Shown here: positions 43,079 through 52,298 of the stretch, piece after piece
Layout: every line of letters starts with the position of its first letter
Numbering within the stretch: position 1 is the stretch's first letter
From: Eudoraea adriatica DSM 19308
Lineage (GTDB): Bacteria > Bacteroidota > Bacteroidia > Flavobacteriales > Flavobacteriaceae
Length of the DNA stretch: 64,000 bases
Assembly: GCF_000382125.1 (NCBI RefSeq)
Contig: NZ_KB907552.1
Coordinates: forward strand, 145,098-209,097
Direction of reading: 5' to 3'
Made by a program: the position numbers and the translations under genes
The notes under the pieces: model-generated
What the model saw: the letters and a program-made list of their open reading frames with translations, nothing else
Databases searched by the model: none
Told to the model about the DNA's origin: nothing

Positions 43079-45208
43079 ATGACAAGAAAAATCAACCTTC
43101 TAAGCCTAGTGTTATCACTAGCCGTCCTCTATGGATGCCAGAAATCAACACCGTCCCTAACTGTAAAATCTCCATCAGGCATTAATGAAGTACAAATATC
43201 CCTGGATGACCAGGGCAGCATGTATTATCTGGTGAAGCATAATGGTGAGGTAGTAATTGATACATCATATGCAGGCTTTGAATTAAAGGACCAGCCCGCA
43301 TTGGCCAAAGGCTTAAGTGTTGTAGGTTCAGAAAGTACTTCAGAAAATGAAACCTGGGAAATGCCCTGGGGCGAACAACGCAATGTTGTGAACAACTATA
43401 ACCAGATGACCATAAACCTGGAAGAAATTAAGGAGCCAAAAAGAAAGTTTGATGTAATTTTCAAGGTCTATGATGATGGCATTGGCTTCCGCTATCATTT
43501 CCCTGAACAAGAAGCACTTTCTGAAGTAATCATTACAGATGAAAATACGCAGTTTAAGCTTACCAATAACCCAATGGTTTGGTGGATACCGGGAGATTGG
43601 GATATTTATGAACACATGTACAATACAACGCCCTTCAATAAGATCAATGCGATCAGCAAAAGGAACCACCCTAACCTGGCGGCCACCTACATCCCCGAAA
43701 ATGCGGTTAATACGCCTGTGACCATGAAAACAGAAGATGGGATCTACTTAAGTTTTCACGAAGCCAACCTTACGGATTATGCCGGGATGACCTTAAAAGT
43801 TGATACACTTAATCTCTCGATGCAAAGTGAGCTGGTAGGATCGGACATTACAGGGTATAAAGTGAAAAGAGAAACTCCTTTTAATACGCCCTGGAGAACT
43901 ATTCAAATAGCCGATAGAGCGGGTGATCTCATTGAGTCAAAATTGATCGTTAATTTAAATGAACCAAATGTATTGGGAGATGTTTCCTGGATAAAACCAA
44001 TGAAGTATGTTGGTATCTGGTGGGAGATGCACCTTGGGAGGAGTACTTGGGATTACGCCGGGACGCAGGACATGAACAGCTGGGAGAATCTTGCCAATGC
44101 GAAACCAACCGGAAATCATGGTGCAACCACGGAAAATGCCAAAAGGTATATAGATTTTGCTGCCGCCAACGGTTTAAAGGGCCTCCTGGTAGAAGGCTGG
44201 AATACCGGCTGGGAACATTGGATAGGATTTGAAGACCGGGAAGGGGTGTTTGATTTTGTTACGCAATACCCGGACTACGATTTAAAAGAGGTTGTTCGTT
44301 ATGGCAAAGAAAAGGGAGTAGATCTGATCATGCACCACGAAACCTCAGCAGCCCCAAGGACGTATATTCAGCAAATGGATTCGGCCTATAGTTTAATGGA
44401 GTCATTGGATATCCATGCTGTAAAGACAGGTTATGTGGGTAAACTAATCCCGAAAGGGGAATACCACCATGGGCAATGGATGGTAAACAATTACAGAGAG
44501 TCCCTGGTAAAAGGGGCAGAACACAAGGTAGCAATCAATGCCCATGAACCTATTAAGGCTACCGGGATACGGAGGACCTACCCTAATGCCATTTCACGCG
44601 AAGGCTTGCGCGGCCAGGAGTTCAATGCCTGGGCAACAGATGGTGGTAATCCGCCTGAACATTTGCCAATTGTGGCTTTTACCCGTATGCTCTCCGGACC
44701 CATTGACTTTACCCCCGGGATATTTAAAATAAAACTGGCGCCGGATAAACCTGAAAATCAAATAAATACTACCCTGGCACAACAGCTGGCTTTATATGTG
44801 GTAATCTACAGCCCCGTACAGATGGCTGCAGACCTGCCCGAGAATTATGAAGGGCAATCCGCATTTCAATTTATTCGTGATGTAGGGGTTGACTGGGAAC
44901 AAAGCAAGGTACTTGATGGTGAAGTGGGCGACTTTGTGACCATAGCCAGGCAGGAACGGGGAACAGAAAAATGGTTTATTGGGTCTATTACGGACGAAAA
45001 TGCACGTGAAGTAATCATCAATCTGGATTTTTTATCTCCAAATAAGAAATATAAAGCCATTCTTTATACCGACGGGGAAAATGCCCACTGGGATGACAAT
45101 CCGCTTGATATATCTATTGAGGAAATGGAGGTGGATAGTACAACTGCACTAACACTTCAACTGGCAGCCGGCGGTGGAGCCGCAGTAAGTTTGGTGCCTG
45201 TAAAATAA
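43079..45208 (+). CDS. GH97 family glycoside hydrolase (inverting alpha-glucosidase type)
   Basis: 709 residues from ATG 43079, which begins a lipoprotein signal (MTRKINLLSLVLSLAVLYGC). An earlier TTG in frame is ignored. The GH97 N-domain, TIM barrel and C-domain are all present. Glu421 (MHHETSA), Glu490 (NAHEPIK), Glu508 and Glu514 (GQEFNAW) are spaced exactly as Glu439, Glu508, Glu526 and Glu532 of SusB. This supports the inverting, calcium-dependent type rather than the retaining one. It is expected in the periplasm and faces glucokinase at the 3' side. Confidence 0.92.
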   Translation: MTRKINLLSLVLSLAVLYGCQKSTPSLTVKSPSGINEVQISLDDQGSMYYLVKHNGEVVIDTSYAGFELKDQPALAKGLSVVGSESTSENETWEMPWGEQRNVVNNYNQMTINLEEIKEPKRKFDVIFKVYDDGIGFRYHFPEQEALSEVIITDENTQFKLTNNPMVWWIPGDWDIYEHMYNTTPFNKINAISKRNHPNLAATYIPENAVNTPVTMKTEDGIYLSFHEANLTDYAGMTLKVDTLNLSMQSELVGSDITGYKVKRETPFNTPWRTIQIADRAGDLIESKLIVNLNEPNVLGDVSWIKPMKYVGIWWEMHLGRSTWDYAGTQDMNSWENLANAKPTGNHGATTENAKRYIDFAAANGLKGLLVEGWNTGWEHWIGFEDREGVFDFVTQYPDYDLKEVVRYGKEKGVDLIMHHETSAAPRTYIQQMDSAYSLMESLDIHAVKTGYVGKLIPKGEYHHGQWMVNNYRESLVKGAEHKVAINAHEPIKATGIRRTYPNAISREGLRGQEFNAWATDGGNPPEHLPIVAFTRMLSGPIDFTPGIFKIKLAPDKPENQINTTLAQQLALYVVIYSPVQMAADLPENYEGQSAFQFIRDVGVDWEQSKVLDGEVGDFVTIARQERGTEKWFIGSITDENAREVIINLDFLSPNKKYKAILYTDGENAHWDDNPLDISIEEMEVDSTTALTLQLAAGGGAAVSLVPVK

Positions 45209-45252
45209 TCACATGAAGCAAATCTAAAGTCGCTTTATATAGTAACTTTTCA

Positions 45253-46329
45253 CTAGCTCATATTTGCCATAGCCCCATAATAAGCCGCTCCCAGGAGTGG
45301 TGTTTTAGCATTTAAAATTACTTTTACCGGCATTTGCCGGAGCAGCGGATTCATACGGCCTGCCGAAACGAAGTTTTCAGTAAATACTTCCCGGTTAATC
45401 ATCTGCAATATTTTTGGGACAATCCCGCCTCCTAAATAAACGCCTCCTGTGGCCTTGGTCTTTAAAGCAAACTGGGCCGCTTCTATGGCCAGATATCTAA
45501 TAAATAAATCCAGGGTCTCTTCACAAATTGGGTCACTTTTCTTATGGGCAACAGCGGTAATAACGGCTGGCGCATCTCCCTGCTTTATTTTATCTTTTAA
45601 CCATTCAGGTTCCGGAATTCCCCTGTAATCCCTTAAAAATTTGTAGCTGGTTACTATTCCGAGGCCGGAGACCACTCTTTCCCAACTTACATGTCCATAC
45701 CTTTTATGCAAAGATTTCCAAAGTTTCCAATCCAGGTCTGTGCGCGGACAAAAATCGCAATGCCCGCCTTCGGTGGCATAGGGATGGTACTTACTGCCAT
45801 CCCAATATAAGCCTGCCTCTCCAAGACCCGTGCCCGGTGAAATGATTACGGCATTCCCCGGTATGTCTGACCCTTCTTTTAGTAGTTCAAAATCCTCCTC
45901 CCCAAGCGCCGCCAATCCGTATGCATTGGCCTCCATATCATTAATAAGGGCAACCGATTCAACACCAAGTTCAGTGCTGATTTTTTCACTGTCTATTTCC
46001 CACGGAAAATTTGTGCCTTTGACCTTGCCCCTGGTAACCGGGCCGGCTACGCCCAGGCATATCCCATCTATATCAGGCAATTTATCCTCATGGAAAGTAT
46101 GCACCATCTCTATAAAAGCATTGAAATCTTTTGTGCGGTATGATTGCTCTTTCCTTAAGGAAAGACGTTCTTTATTAAATTCAAAAAGTGCGAGGTTTGT
46201 TTTCGTTGCCCCAATGTCTCCGGCTAAAATAGTTTTACCTGCTACGGTGGTCTTTTTGCTAGCCGGAAAAGCCAAGGGTATTAGAGAATTCTGCAGATGT
46301 GGCAGAGAATAACTTTCCGGTGTTTTCAT
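45253..46329 (-). CDS. glk: glucokinase
   Basis: 358 residues, cytosolic hexokinase-type fold of the bacterial glucokinase family. The phosphate-binding ILAGDIGATKTNLALF lies at about 34-49, the catalytic Asp in INDMEANAYG near 141 and the EGGHCDF sugar-binding segment near 187. GGGIVPKIL is near 304. About 30 extra residues precede the core, and a later start is possible at no obvious Met. It converts glucose from the convergent GH97 enzyme to glucose-6-phosphate. The candidate operator at 46469 is 140 bp upstream. Confidence 0.9.
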   Translation of the reverse strand: MKTPESYSLPHLQNSLIPLAFPASKKTTVAGKTILAGDIGATKTNLALFEFNKERLSLRKEQSYRTKDFNAFIEMVHTFHEDKLPDIDGICLGVAGPVTRGKVKGTNFPWEIDSEKISTELGVESVALINDMEANAYGLAALGEEDFELLKEGSDIPGNAVIISPGTGLGEAGLYWDGSKYHPYATEGGHCDFCPRTDLDWKLWKSLHKRYGHVSWERVVSGLGIVTSYKFLRDYRGIPEPEWLKDKIKQGDAPAVITAVAHKKSDPICEETLDLFIRYLAIEAAQFALKTKATGGVYLGGGIVPKILQMINREVFTENFVSAGRMNPLLRQMPVKVILNAKTPLLGAAYYGAMANMS

Positions 46330-46468
46330 ATCATAAATTTTCTAAGCAATGAGAATAACCTCTTACATTTAAATATCCCATATCCCCATATTGTTTGATC
46401 CTTCGTTTTGTGCTAAATGGCTTGAAATATCCCCAATACAAATATCTCACAGATGTTAAGCGTTTAAA

Positions 46469-46484
46469 ATGACTTAGGTCATTG
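46469..46484. promoter_or_regulatory. candidate CRP/FNR-type operator
   Basis: AATGACTTAGGTCATT is a near-perfect inverted repeat (AATGAC, 4-nt centre, GTCATT). The half-sites resemble TGAC...GTCA sites bound by CRP/FNR-family regulators. It is 140 bp upstream of the glucokinase start, in a 250-bp gap. A weaker relative AAATGACC lies at about 46516. Confidence 0.35.
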
Positions 46485-46579
46485 AGTATAATTAAGTAAT
46501 TGTAATGATTATGGTAAATGACCGTAAGTATTTTGAAACAACCCCTACATCATTTCAATCCAAGCCTGGTATTAAAAGT

Positions 46580-47197
46580 TTAAGTAGTTCGTGGTTTCTC
46601 TTCCAGTTTTGCAGTAGCAATTAGTTTACCAATAAAAAAACCAACAAAAAAAACAACTGCGGCTATGGATACAATAAGAAGCATTGCCTTCCATACATCC
46701 GTCAGGGGTATACTATTTTCAGGTAGCCTTTCAAGGATCCTGAAACTGCTAAACACTTTAAAAGGAAAACTAAAGTAATTTATTAGCGCTTCCTTGTATT
46801 CGCTAAATGTCAGGAACATATAAATGTTGCTGGAAAGGCCATAAGCTATAATGCTCAGGCCAAACCCAAACATTCTGCTATAGGTTTTAATGTATCCAAT
46901 TCTGTCTGATTTTAGTACTTCCTCCTTAGAATGAAGCCTGTTTCCCGATATTGTTTCTGCTAAAGCATCTTTATTCCTGTATTTTTTGACATAATCCTGA
47001 GAATAGTAAATCCAGCAAAATAGTAAAAGAAGAGGGGTAACAACAACAATCAGCGTAACACAAAAAAGCAAAAGAACTGTAACCAATTCACTTAGCCCTT
47101 CCAGGGTAAAATAGCGATCAACAGGAGCCTGATTGTCTTGCAAACCATATAAGGCATTTATTAAAGCAGCTGCATATTTAAGACCTAAATAACCCAT
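46580..47197 (-). CDS. unknown four-helix membrane protein
   Basis: 205 residues with hydrophobic helices at about 3-18 (weak), 35-65, 112-132 and 170-195. Between them lies a basic cytoplasmic-looking loop (YVKKYRNKDALAE...RLHSKEEVLKSDRIGYIKTY). The head and the helix spacing resemble YIP1-like membrane proteins, but the match is weak. No motif points to a function. It stands alone between glk and the small gene at 47561. Confidence 0.65.
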   Translation of the reverse strand: MGYLGLKYAAALINALYGLQDNQAPVDRYFTLEGLSELVTVLLLFCVTLIVVVTPLLLLFCWIYYSQDYVKKYRNKDALAETISGNRLHSKEEVLKSDRIGYIKTYSRMFGFGLSIIAYGLSSNIYMFLTFSEYKEALINYFSFPFKVFSSFRILERLPENSIPLTDVWKAMLLIVSIAAVVFFVGFFIGKLIATAKLEEKPRTT

Positions 47198-47560
47198 TTG
47201 ATGCTCATCCGGAATAAAATTAAATTATAGTTTTTTGTACAGTAATTATAAAAGGTCCAACCTTTAAATAAATGGTAATTCTATCAGAATCAATAAAATC
47301 TCTGGTTGGATTTACGATTCTAACTATTATTTGAGTTACATCCAAACTCAAAATGACGAAACTATAGATTTGATGTCCCAATGGGGGCATTTATTTATCT
47401 AATATTCTGATAAGTTTAACTTTTCGATAATAAAGTCCGATCTGATTGCTGAGTAGCCCAGGTTCTCATGAAGCCCTGGGTAATTTTAATTTCATTATTA
47501 AAAATAATTACTTCTCTAAAACAATTATACCTAACTTTATAAGGAATAGAAAATTTTATC
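47198..47560. other. AT-rich intergenic stretch
   Basis: No gene, RNA or repeat is seen. A possible -7 element TAACTTTAT (about 47533) precedes the small gene at 47561, without a clear TTG partner. Confidence 0.4.
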
Positions 47561-47665
47561 ATGTCAAAAGGTAGGGACGCTAAGAAAGCTGTCAAAAAAG
47601 AACCGCTCTTAACTGCAAAAGAAAAAAAAGAAGCCAAAAGAATTAAGAAAGCCAAAAAGGGCTAA
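47561..47665 (+). CDS. 34-residue Lys/Ala-rich basic protein
   Basis: The ATG at 47561 is preceded at 14 bp by AAGGAATAG. The protein starts MSKGRDAKKAVKKEPLLTAK and ends KKAKKG. Over 40% of residues are Lys or Arg. Very similar tiny basic proteins occur in other Flavobacteriaceae and have no known role. The composition suggests nucleic-acid or ribosome association. It is too small for most gene finders. Confidence 0.55.
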   Translation: MSKGRDAKKAVKKEPLLTAKEKKEAKRIKKAKKG

Positions 47666-47870
47666 GTTTTAATTCAGCGGATCTCAGAGGAATTAAAAAA
47701 GGGATTTACGTTACGGACTTACAGGAAGCATCTATCTTACCTACAATTGTTATAAACAGACAGTAAGTAATGTAAAATGGTAAAGATCATAGCCAGATGA
47801 ATCTGCTATACACTTTCCAGTATTAACATGCGCTGCACGGCAGTTGGAAAAAAAATCAATAAAATAGCAG

Positions 47871-48041
47871 CTATTGCTTCTCTATATCCTTAATTACTTC
47901 TTCTGCTTCAAAAACTTTGTCATCGTTTTGCATAGGCTTTGATGTTGGCAACTGATGTGCCTCTTCCATCAATTTCGCATATTTAACCTGAAGTGATTCC
48001 TTTTGTGTTTTATTTTTTAGATTCCGAACACAGGTTGAGTT
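47871..48041 (-). pseudogene. remnant of a Lacal_2735-family small protein
   Basis: The minus-strand frame ends QKESLQVKYAKLMEEAHQLP then a short Gln/Asp-containing stretch and FEAEEVIKDIEKQ-stop. This is the helical pattern of the Lacal_2735 family (LQxKYxKLxEEAxxLSTSN). The N-terminal start is lost: the open frame extends to 48041 with no ATG before the internal Met. The usual STSNRK core is changed to PTSKPM. 47666-47870 next to it shows nothing clear. Confidence 0.5.
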
Positions 48042-48320
48042 TTAAAACAAGACGTAGTGGTTTGATACTGATTCATTCGTATTACAAAAACGATAAATGT
48101 TTAATTTTTAAATATACATTTTAGACATTCAAACTTACCTGATCAATAAATCATTTCTTATTATTATATTATTAACGAGGTTCACACCTGGAAGATTTAT
48201 TTTTTTGTTTATTCTTTAACATATTTTATTGAACATTATTTTATCTTTATCCCGCCAAAGTAAACAAGTTTAAAAAAATTAGTTCCCCATTCAGAACTTG
48301 TAATTTACTCTATAAACAAA
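48042..48320. other. AT-rich leader region of folE
   Basis: No gene is seen. The last 100 bp should carry the folE promoter. TTATTTTATCTTTATC near 48236-48252 contains a -7-like TATCTTTAT, but no TTG sits at the expected distance. Confidence 0.4.
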
Positions 48321-48350
48321 ATGAAACGAATTATTCATACCGCGAAATGA
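48321..48350 (+). CDS. nine-codon leader ORF overlapping folE
   Basis: ATG at 48321 reads MKRIIHTAK and stops with TGA at 48348. That stop shares four bases (ATGA) with the folE start at 48347. The arrangement would allow translational coupling or reinitiation. No Cys/Met-rich attenuator composition is evident. It is inferred from the sequence only. Confidence 0.35.
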   Translation: MKRIIHTAK

Positions 48351-49051
48351 AAAACCAGGATATGCTATTGAATACACTTATTGAATCAGAAGAATTATTA
48401 AATGGGTACTCTCATGAGGAAATTGGTGATGACCACCTTTACACCGGCTTGGAAACCCCTATGAAACCCAATGCTTTTGTTGCCAGTGACAAAGAGAAAA
48501 AGGAAAGCATTGCGCGATTATTCGCACAGATTATGGATGTTATGGGCCTGGATCTCAATGATGATTCACTCAAAGGAACGCCGGAACGTGTGGCTAAAAT
48601 GTACATAGATGAAATCTTTTCGGGTTTAGATCCAAAAAACAAACCAAAAATTGCTTTGTTTGACAATAAGTATCAATACAACCAAATGCTGGTAGAAAAA
48701 GATATTACCTTTTACTCTAATTGCGAACATCATTTTGTTCCTATAATCGGCAAGGCGCACGTGGCCTATATCTCCTCAGGAAAGGTAATCGGCCTTTCGA
48801 AGTTAAACCGGATAGTCCAGTATTTTGCCAAAAGACCTCAGGTTCAGGAGCGACTAACAAACCAGATAGCAATTGAATTGCAATCGGCACTAAACACTCC
48901 CGACGTAGCCGTTATTATTGACGCAAAACACCTGTGCGTTTCTTCAAGAGGCATTAAAGACAATACTTCAGCTACTGTGACTTCCTTCTATGGAGGTGCA
49001 TTTAATTCTTTTGAAAAAATCGCAGAACTTCAAAATTATATAAAGCAATAA
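48347..49051 (+). CDS. folE: GTP cyclohydrolase I
   Basis: 234 residues, a cytosolic homodecameric enzyme making dihydroneopterin triphosphate, the precursor of folate and of queuosine. The zinc ligands are in NCEHHFVP (Cys and His) and CVSSRG (Cys). GTP-site motifs GKAHVAYISSGKVIGLSK and RPQVQERLT are complete. A non-conserved acidic N-terminal extension of about 45 residues precedes the core. folK lies elsewhere in the window at 13373. Confidence 0.94.
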   Translation: MKNQDMLLNTLIESEELLNGYSHEEIGDDHLYTGLETPMKPNAFVASDKEKKESIARLFAQIMDVMGLDLNDDSLKGTPERVAKMYIDEIFSGLDPKNKPKIALFDNKYQYNQMLVEKDITFYSNCEHHFVPIIGKAHVAYISSGKVIGLSKLNRIVQYFAKRPQVQERLTNQIAIELQSALNTPDVAVIIDAKHLCVSSRGIKDNTSATVTSFYGGAFNSFEKIAELQNYIKQ

Positions 49052-49217
49052 TTCCTTGTATCTATAATGTTAAGGATCAATTAACTAAAGCATCATAAAC
49101 CACTACTTGAACAGATATTTTAAATGTTAATATTTTCTGGTTTTTCCTTTTTAAATTGGCCTTTTTCACTTAATTTTAACACTAATTAAAGTAGATTTTA
49201 AACTAAACCATATATCA

Positions 49218-49679
49218 ATGAAAAAGCTAAAAAATTTATTCGTAATGCTAATATTATGTTTAGCATTTAGTACTACAATGTTTAGTCAAGCCAATATTGA
49301 AGCAGGTGTTCGTTTTGGCGATAATACCGGTATAGATGCTACCATACCACTTGGAATTTCACCAAGGCTTCACCCTACGGTATATTTGGATAATTTTGGT
49401 ATTGGCACCTATTTTGACTGGATGTTTGCACTTTCTGACGGGCCTTCCGGACTAAAATTTTACCCTGGAGTGGGACCTGAATTTTTCTTTGAAAATGACT
49501 TTGATTTTAATATTGCCGGTAATTTCGGAGTAGAATATTCTTTTAAATTTCCCCTTACTATAGGATTCGACTGGAGGCCAGGATTTGCAGTAACCAATGA
49601 TTTTGACTTTTATACAAGCAATTGGGGAATCATGGCAAGATTTCGTTTTAAAGAAGGAGGGTTTAAAAGGGTAGATTAG
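49218..49679 (+). CDS. small outer-membrane beta-barrel-like protein
   Basis: 153 residues with a signal peptide (about 1-26, ending MFSQ). The mature part alternates short aromatic strands (IEAGVRFGD, TVYLDNFGIGTYFDWMF, YSFKFPLTIGFDWRPGFAV) and ends in a strand with Phe-rich ends, MARFRFKEGGFKRVD. It looks like a small eight-stranded barrel. Function is unknown. It is monocistronic, with 166 bp of upstream spacer. Confidence 0.7.
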   Translation: MKKLKNLFVMLILCLAFSTTMFSQANIEAGVRFGDNTGIDATIPLGISPRLHPTVYLDNFGIGTYFDWMFALSDGPSGLKFYPGVGPEFFFENDFDFNIAGNFGVEYSFKFPLTIGFDWRPGFAVTNDFDFYTSNWGIMARFRFKEGGFKRVD

Positions 49680-49815
49680 TCTATACCCAAATTATTAGTA
49701 TTAAAATCCACTGATTTCGACTTATTATCAATCTTAGGTCCGGAATTATGGGTTAATGGCCGGCTTTTTGCTTCCAATAAAGATTTATTTTTTTATATCT
49801 CTAAAATAATTCCTT

Positions 49816-50835
49816 TTGATAAAAAAAACAGCTCTTTGTTTAATACTCCTAATAAGTGCATGTACGGCAAGTTATGCACAAATAGACACACTGCATTTAG
49901 ATACGAATACTTTAATATACGGTGAGGTTAAATCTATGAATAGAGGAGTCTTAACGATAGAAACCAACTACAGTGATTCTGATTTTACAATAGAATGGCT
50001 GGAGATTAAAAAAATCTATACCCAAACTGTTTTTTTGACAAGCCTAACCGATGGAAGGCGTATTATTGGCAGCTTAAGTACCAATGAGGATAACTCAATT
50101 ACTATTACGAACAGGGAAGGTGCCGATGAAGCTGAAGTACAGATTGCTGAAATAGTATTCCTTCAACCTCTTAATGAGGGTTTTTGGAGCCGGCTTGATG
50201 CCGCTGTTGATTTTGGTATAAGCTTTACCAAGGCTAACAATTTAAGACAGTTCACCTTTGGTACTAACCTAAAATACACTGAAGACAAATGGTCGGCATT
50301 GATTAATGCCAATATGCTTCGTTCTACCCAGGATAATGCTGAAGATATCAGAAGGGAAGACGCCGCTTTTGTTTTTAATTATTTTCTTCCAAAAGACTGG
50401 TACCTGTCACCTCAGATTTCATTGTTGTCTAATACCGAACAACTTTTAGATTTAAGGACGATTGTTTCTATGGGAGTTGGAAAATACCTGGTGAACACCA
50501 ACAAAATATATTGGGGGGTTTTAACCGGTTTATCCTATAACAGCGAACAATTTTCCAGTGATGCGGAAGACAGGTCAACTATTGAAGGAATATTGGGTAC
50601 TGAACTCAATATTTTTGATGCGGAAGATATAAGCCTGATTACACGTTTGATAACATATCCCAGTTTAAGCGAAAGCGGTCGTTGGCGTGCAGACTGGAAT
50701 TTTGACTTAAAGTATGATCTGCCACTTGACTTCTATGTAAAAACAGGTATTACTTTGAATTATGATAACCAACCTACGACCGGGGCAAGTGATTCTGATT
50801 ACTACTGGAAACTGGCCTTTGGATGGGAATGGTAA
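49816..50835 (+). CDS. DUF481 outer-membrane protein, TTG start
   Basis: 339 residues. TTG at 49816 is the only start after the in-frame TAA at 49807. It begins a signal peptide (MIKKTALCLILLISACTASYAQ). After a small strand-rich N-domain (LIYGEVKSMNRGVLTIET, about 33-50) comes the DUF481 beta-barrel ending in Trp (LAFGWEW), the classic outer-membrane insertion signature. The internal Cys in ISACTA is a weak lipobox, but a barrel is more likely. Confidence 0.8.
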   Translation: MIKKTALCLILLISACTASYAQIDTLHLDTNTLIYGEVKSMNRGVLTIETNYSDSDFTIEWLEIKKIYTQTVFLTSLTDGRRIIGSLSTNEDNSITITNREGADEAEVQIAEIVFLQPLNEGFWSRLDAAVDFGISFTKANNLRQFTFGTNLKYTEDKWSALINANMLRSTQDNAEDIRREDAAFVFNYFLPKDWYLSPQISLLSNTEQLLDLRTIVSMGVGKYLVNTNKIYWGVLTGLSYNSEQFSSDAEDRSTIEGILGTELNIFDAEDISLITRLITYPSLSESGRWRADWNFDLKYDLPLDFYVKTGITLNYDNQPTTGASDSDYYWKLAFGWEW

Positions 50836-50902
50836 ATGATTTAGCCAGCAAAATAAAGGAAGGATTTCTTCTAATTAAAGGTAAAAAATTATCCAATTAA
50901 GA

Positions 50903-51424
50903 TTACAATAGTTTTTGGCTGACCTCCTCCCAGCTATCAACCCGCTCAAACCCATTTGTATGTATGTTATGAGGTGAGCTGTACATAATGGATCTACCCT
51001 CAAAATTTTCCAGGTTGTATTTACGATCATCAATGAGTATATCCCCCTTAAGAATGTGCTTATCCCCGCACAGGATTCGCCGTTTCCAATCTATAAAAGG
51101 AAAATGCTCATCTAACCAATAATGTTTCTCAATCAATGAATTTGGAAACTGCATGGCAGCCGATGCAATAAAAACATCGTATTTATTGGTCAACTCCTTT
51201 ATTACCTCTTTACTTCCTTCTATAGGAGGCAGAGCCCGGAAAAATCCAACTTCATGGCAGTGCCTGTGAATCCTGTCCCTTCGACTCTCAGGCACACTTT
51301 GCCATACTTCTCCGCCCATGCATTCCTCCACGGTAAGGTTTTCATCAAATTCTTTATTATAAAGTGAAATATGCGCCCTATAAGTGTCTGCAATCACTTC
51401 ATCCATGTCAATAAATAATGTCAT
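50903..51424 (-). CDS. 5'(3')-deoxyribonucleotidase-type HAD phosphatase
   Basis: 173 residues of the NT5C family. The HAD nucleophile motif FIDMDEVIAD has Asp6 and Asp8. A GSKEVIKELTNKYDVFIASAA segment (about 85-105) and the DILIDDRKYNLENF acidic motif (about 149-162) complete the fold. It dephosphorylates nucleoside monophosphates in the cytosol, so it may balance the deoxynucleoside kinase of the FolK fusion. Divergent from the SanA-like gene. Confidence 0.9.
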   Translation of the reverse strand: MTLFIDMDEVIADTYRAHISLYNKEFDENLTVEECMGGEVWQSVPESRRDRIHRHCHEVGFFRALPPIEGSKEVIKELTNKYDVFIASAAMQFPNSLIEKHYWLDEHFPFIDWKRRILCGDKHILKGDILIDDRKYNLENFEGRSIMYSSPHNIHTNGFERVDSWEEVSQKLL

Positions 51425-51615
51425 TTCTTGAATTTTTTACGAAGTACGCAAAAATATCAAACTTCTGAAATTCATTCACATATTGTTAACCTATTGGTAA
51501 AGATCACATCTTAAAAAAAATTATCCGGTGATAATTTAGTCGCAATAATTTTTTGTTTTGATTTTATCCATATGCCCAAAAAGATAAAGACTGTTTCCTT
51601 ACCTTTAAAATTGCA

Positions 51616-52263
51616 ATGAAAATATCCATAAAAAGGAAATATCGTTTTTTTGTAGCCGTAGCAATACTCTTATCAATTTTAGTAGTAGTAATTTCCAATT
51701 TTGTCATCGAAATTTCAGCAAAAGGAAAAACCTTTACTGATCCGGCCCTTACACCAAAAAACAAAGTCGGCCTTGTATTGGGCACATCAAGAATGCTGGT
51801 GGAAGGAGGCATAAACCCTTATTATAAACATCGCATCGACGCAACTATAACTTTATATAATGCCGGGAAAATAGAGTTCGTTTTGGTTAGTGGTGATAAT
51901 GGAAGCATCTACTATAATGAACCCACTACAATTAAAAAAGACCTGGTAAAAGGGGGTATCCCGGAGGAAAAAATTTTTTTGGATTATGCCGGGTTCCGCA
52001 CCCTTGACTCCATGGTACGGGCAAAATATATATTTGGCCTTGATAGTGTTACGGTAATTTCCCAACAATTTCACAATGAAAGGGCCGTATATCTGGCAAG
52101 AAAAAAAGGCCTGAAGGCAATTGGTTTTAATGCCAGGGGAATTTCCGGAAAGCACGGTATTAAAGTTCAATTCAGGGAATATTTTGCACGGGTAAAAGTA
52201 TTTATAGACCTTCTTTTAAATACACAACCCCGCTTTTACGGTGAAAAAATTGAGATAAAATAA
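51616..52263 (+). CDS. SanA/YdcF-like DUF218 membrane protein
   Basis: 215 residues with one N-terminal membrane segment (about 10-32) and a DUF218 domain facing the periplasm. Family segments are VLGTSRMLVEGGINPYYKHRID, FVLVSGDNG and VISQQFHNERAVYLARKKG. E. coli SanA affects envelope barrier function. The 190-bp divergent spacer should carry both promoters. Its stop lies 35 bp before the NRAMP-like gene. Confidence 0.87.
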   Translation: MKISIKRKYRFFVAVAILLSILVVVISNFVIEISAKGKTFTDPALTPKNKVGLVLGTSRMLVEGGINPYYKHRIDATITLYNAGKIEFVLVSGDNGSIYYNEPTTIKKDLVKGGIPEEKIFLDYAGFRTLDSMVRAKYIFGLDSVTVISQQFHNERAVYLARKKGLKAIGFNARGISGKHGIKVQFREYFARVKVFIDLLLNTQPRFYGEKIEIK

Positions 52264-52298
52264 CCTATTTTAGTTCCTGAAAATTAACCCAACCGTAT

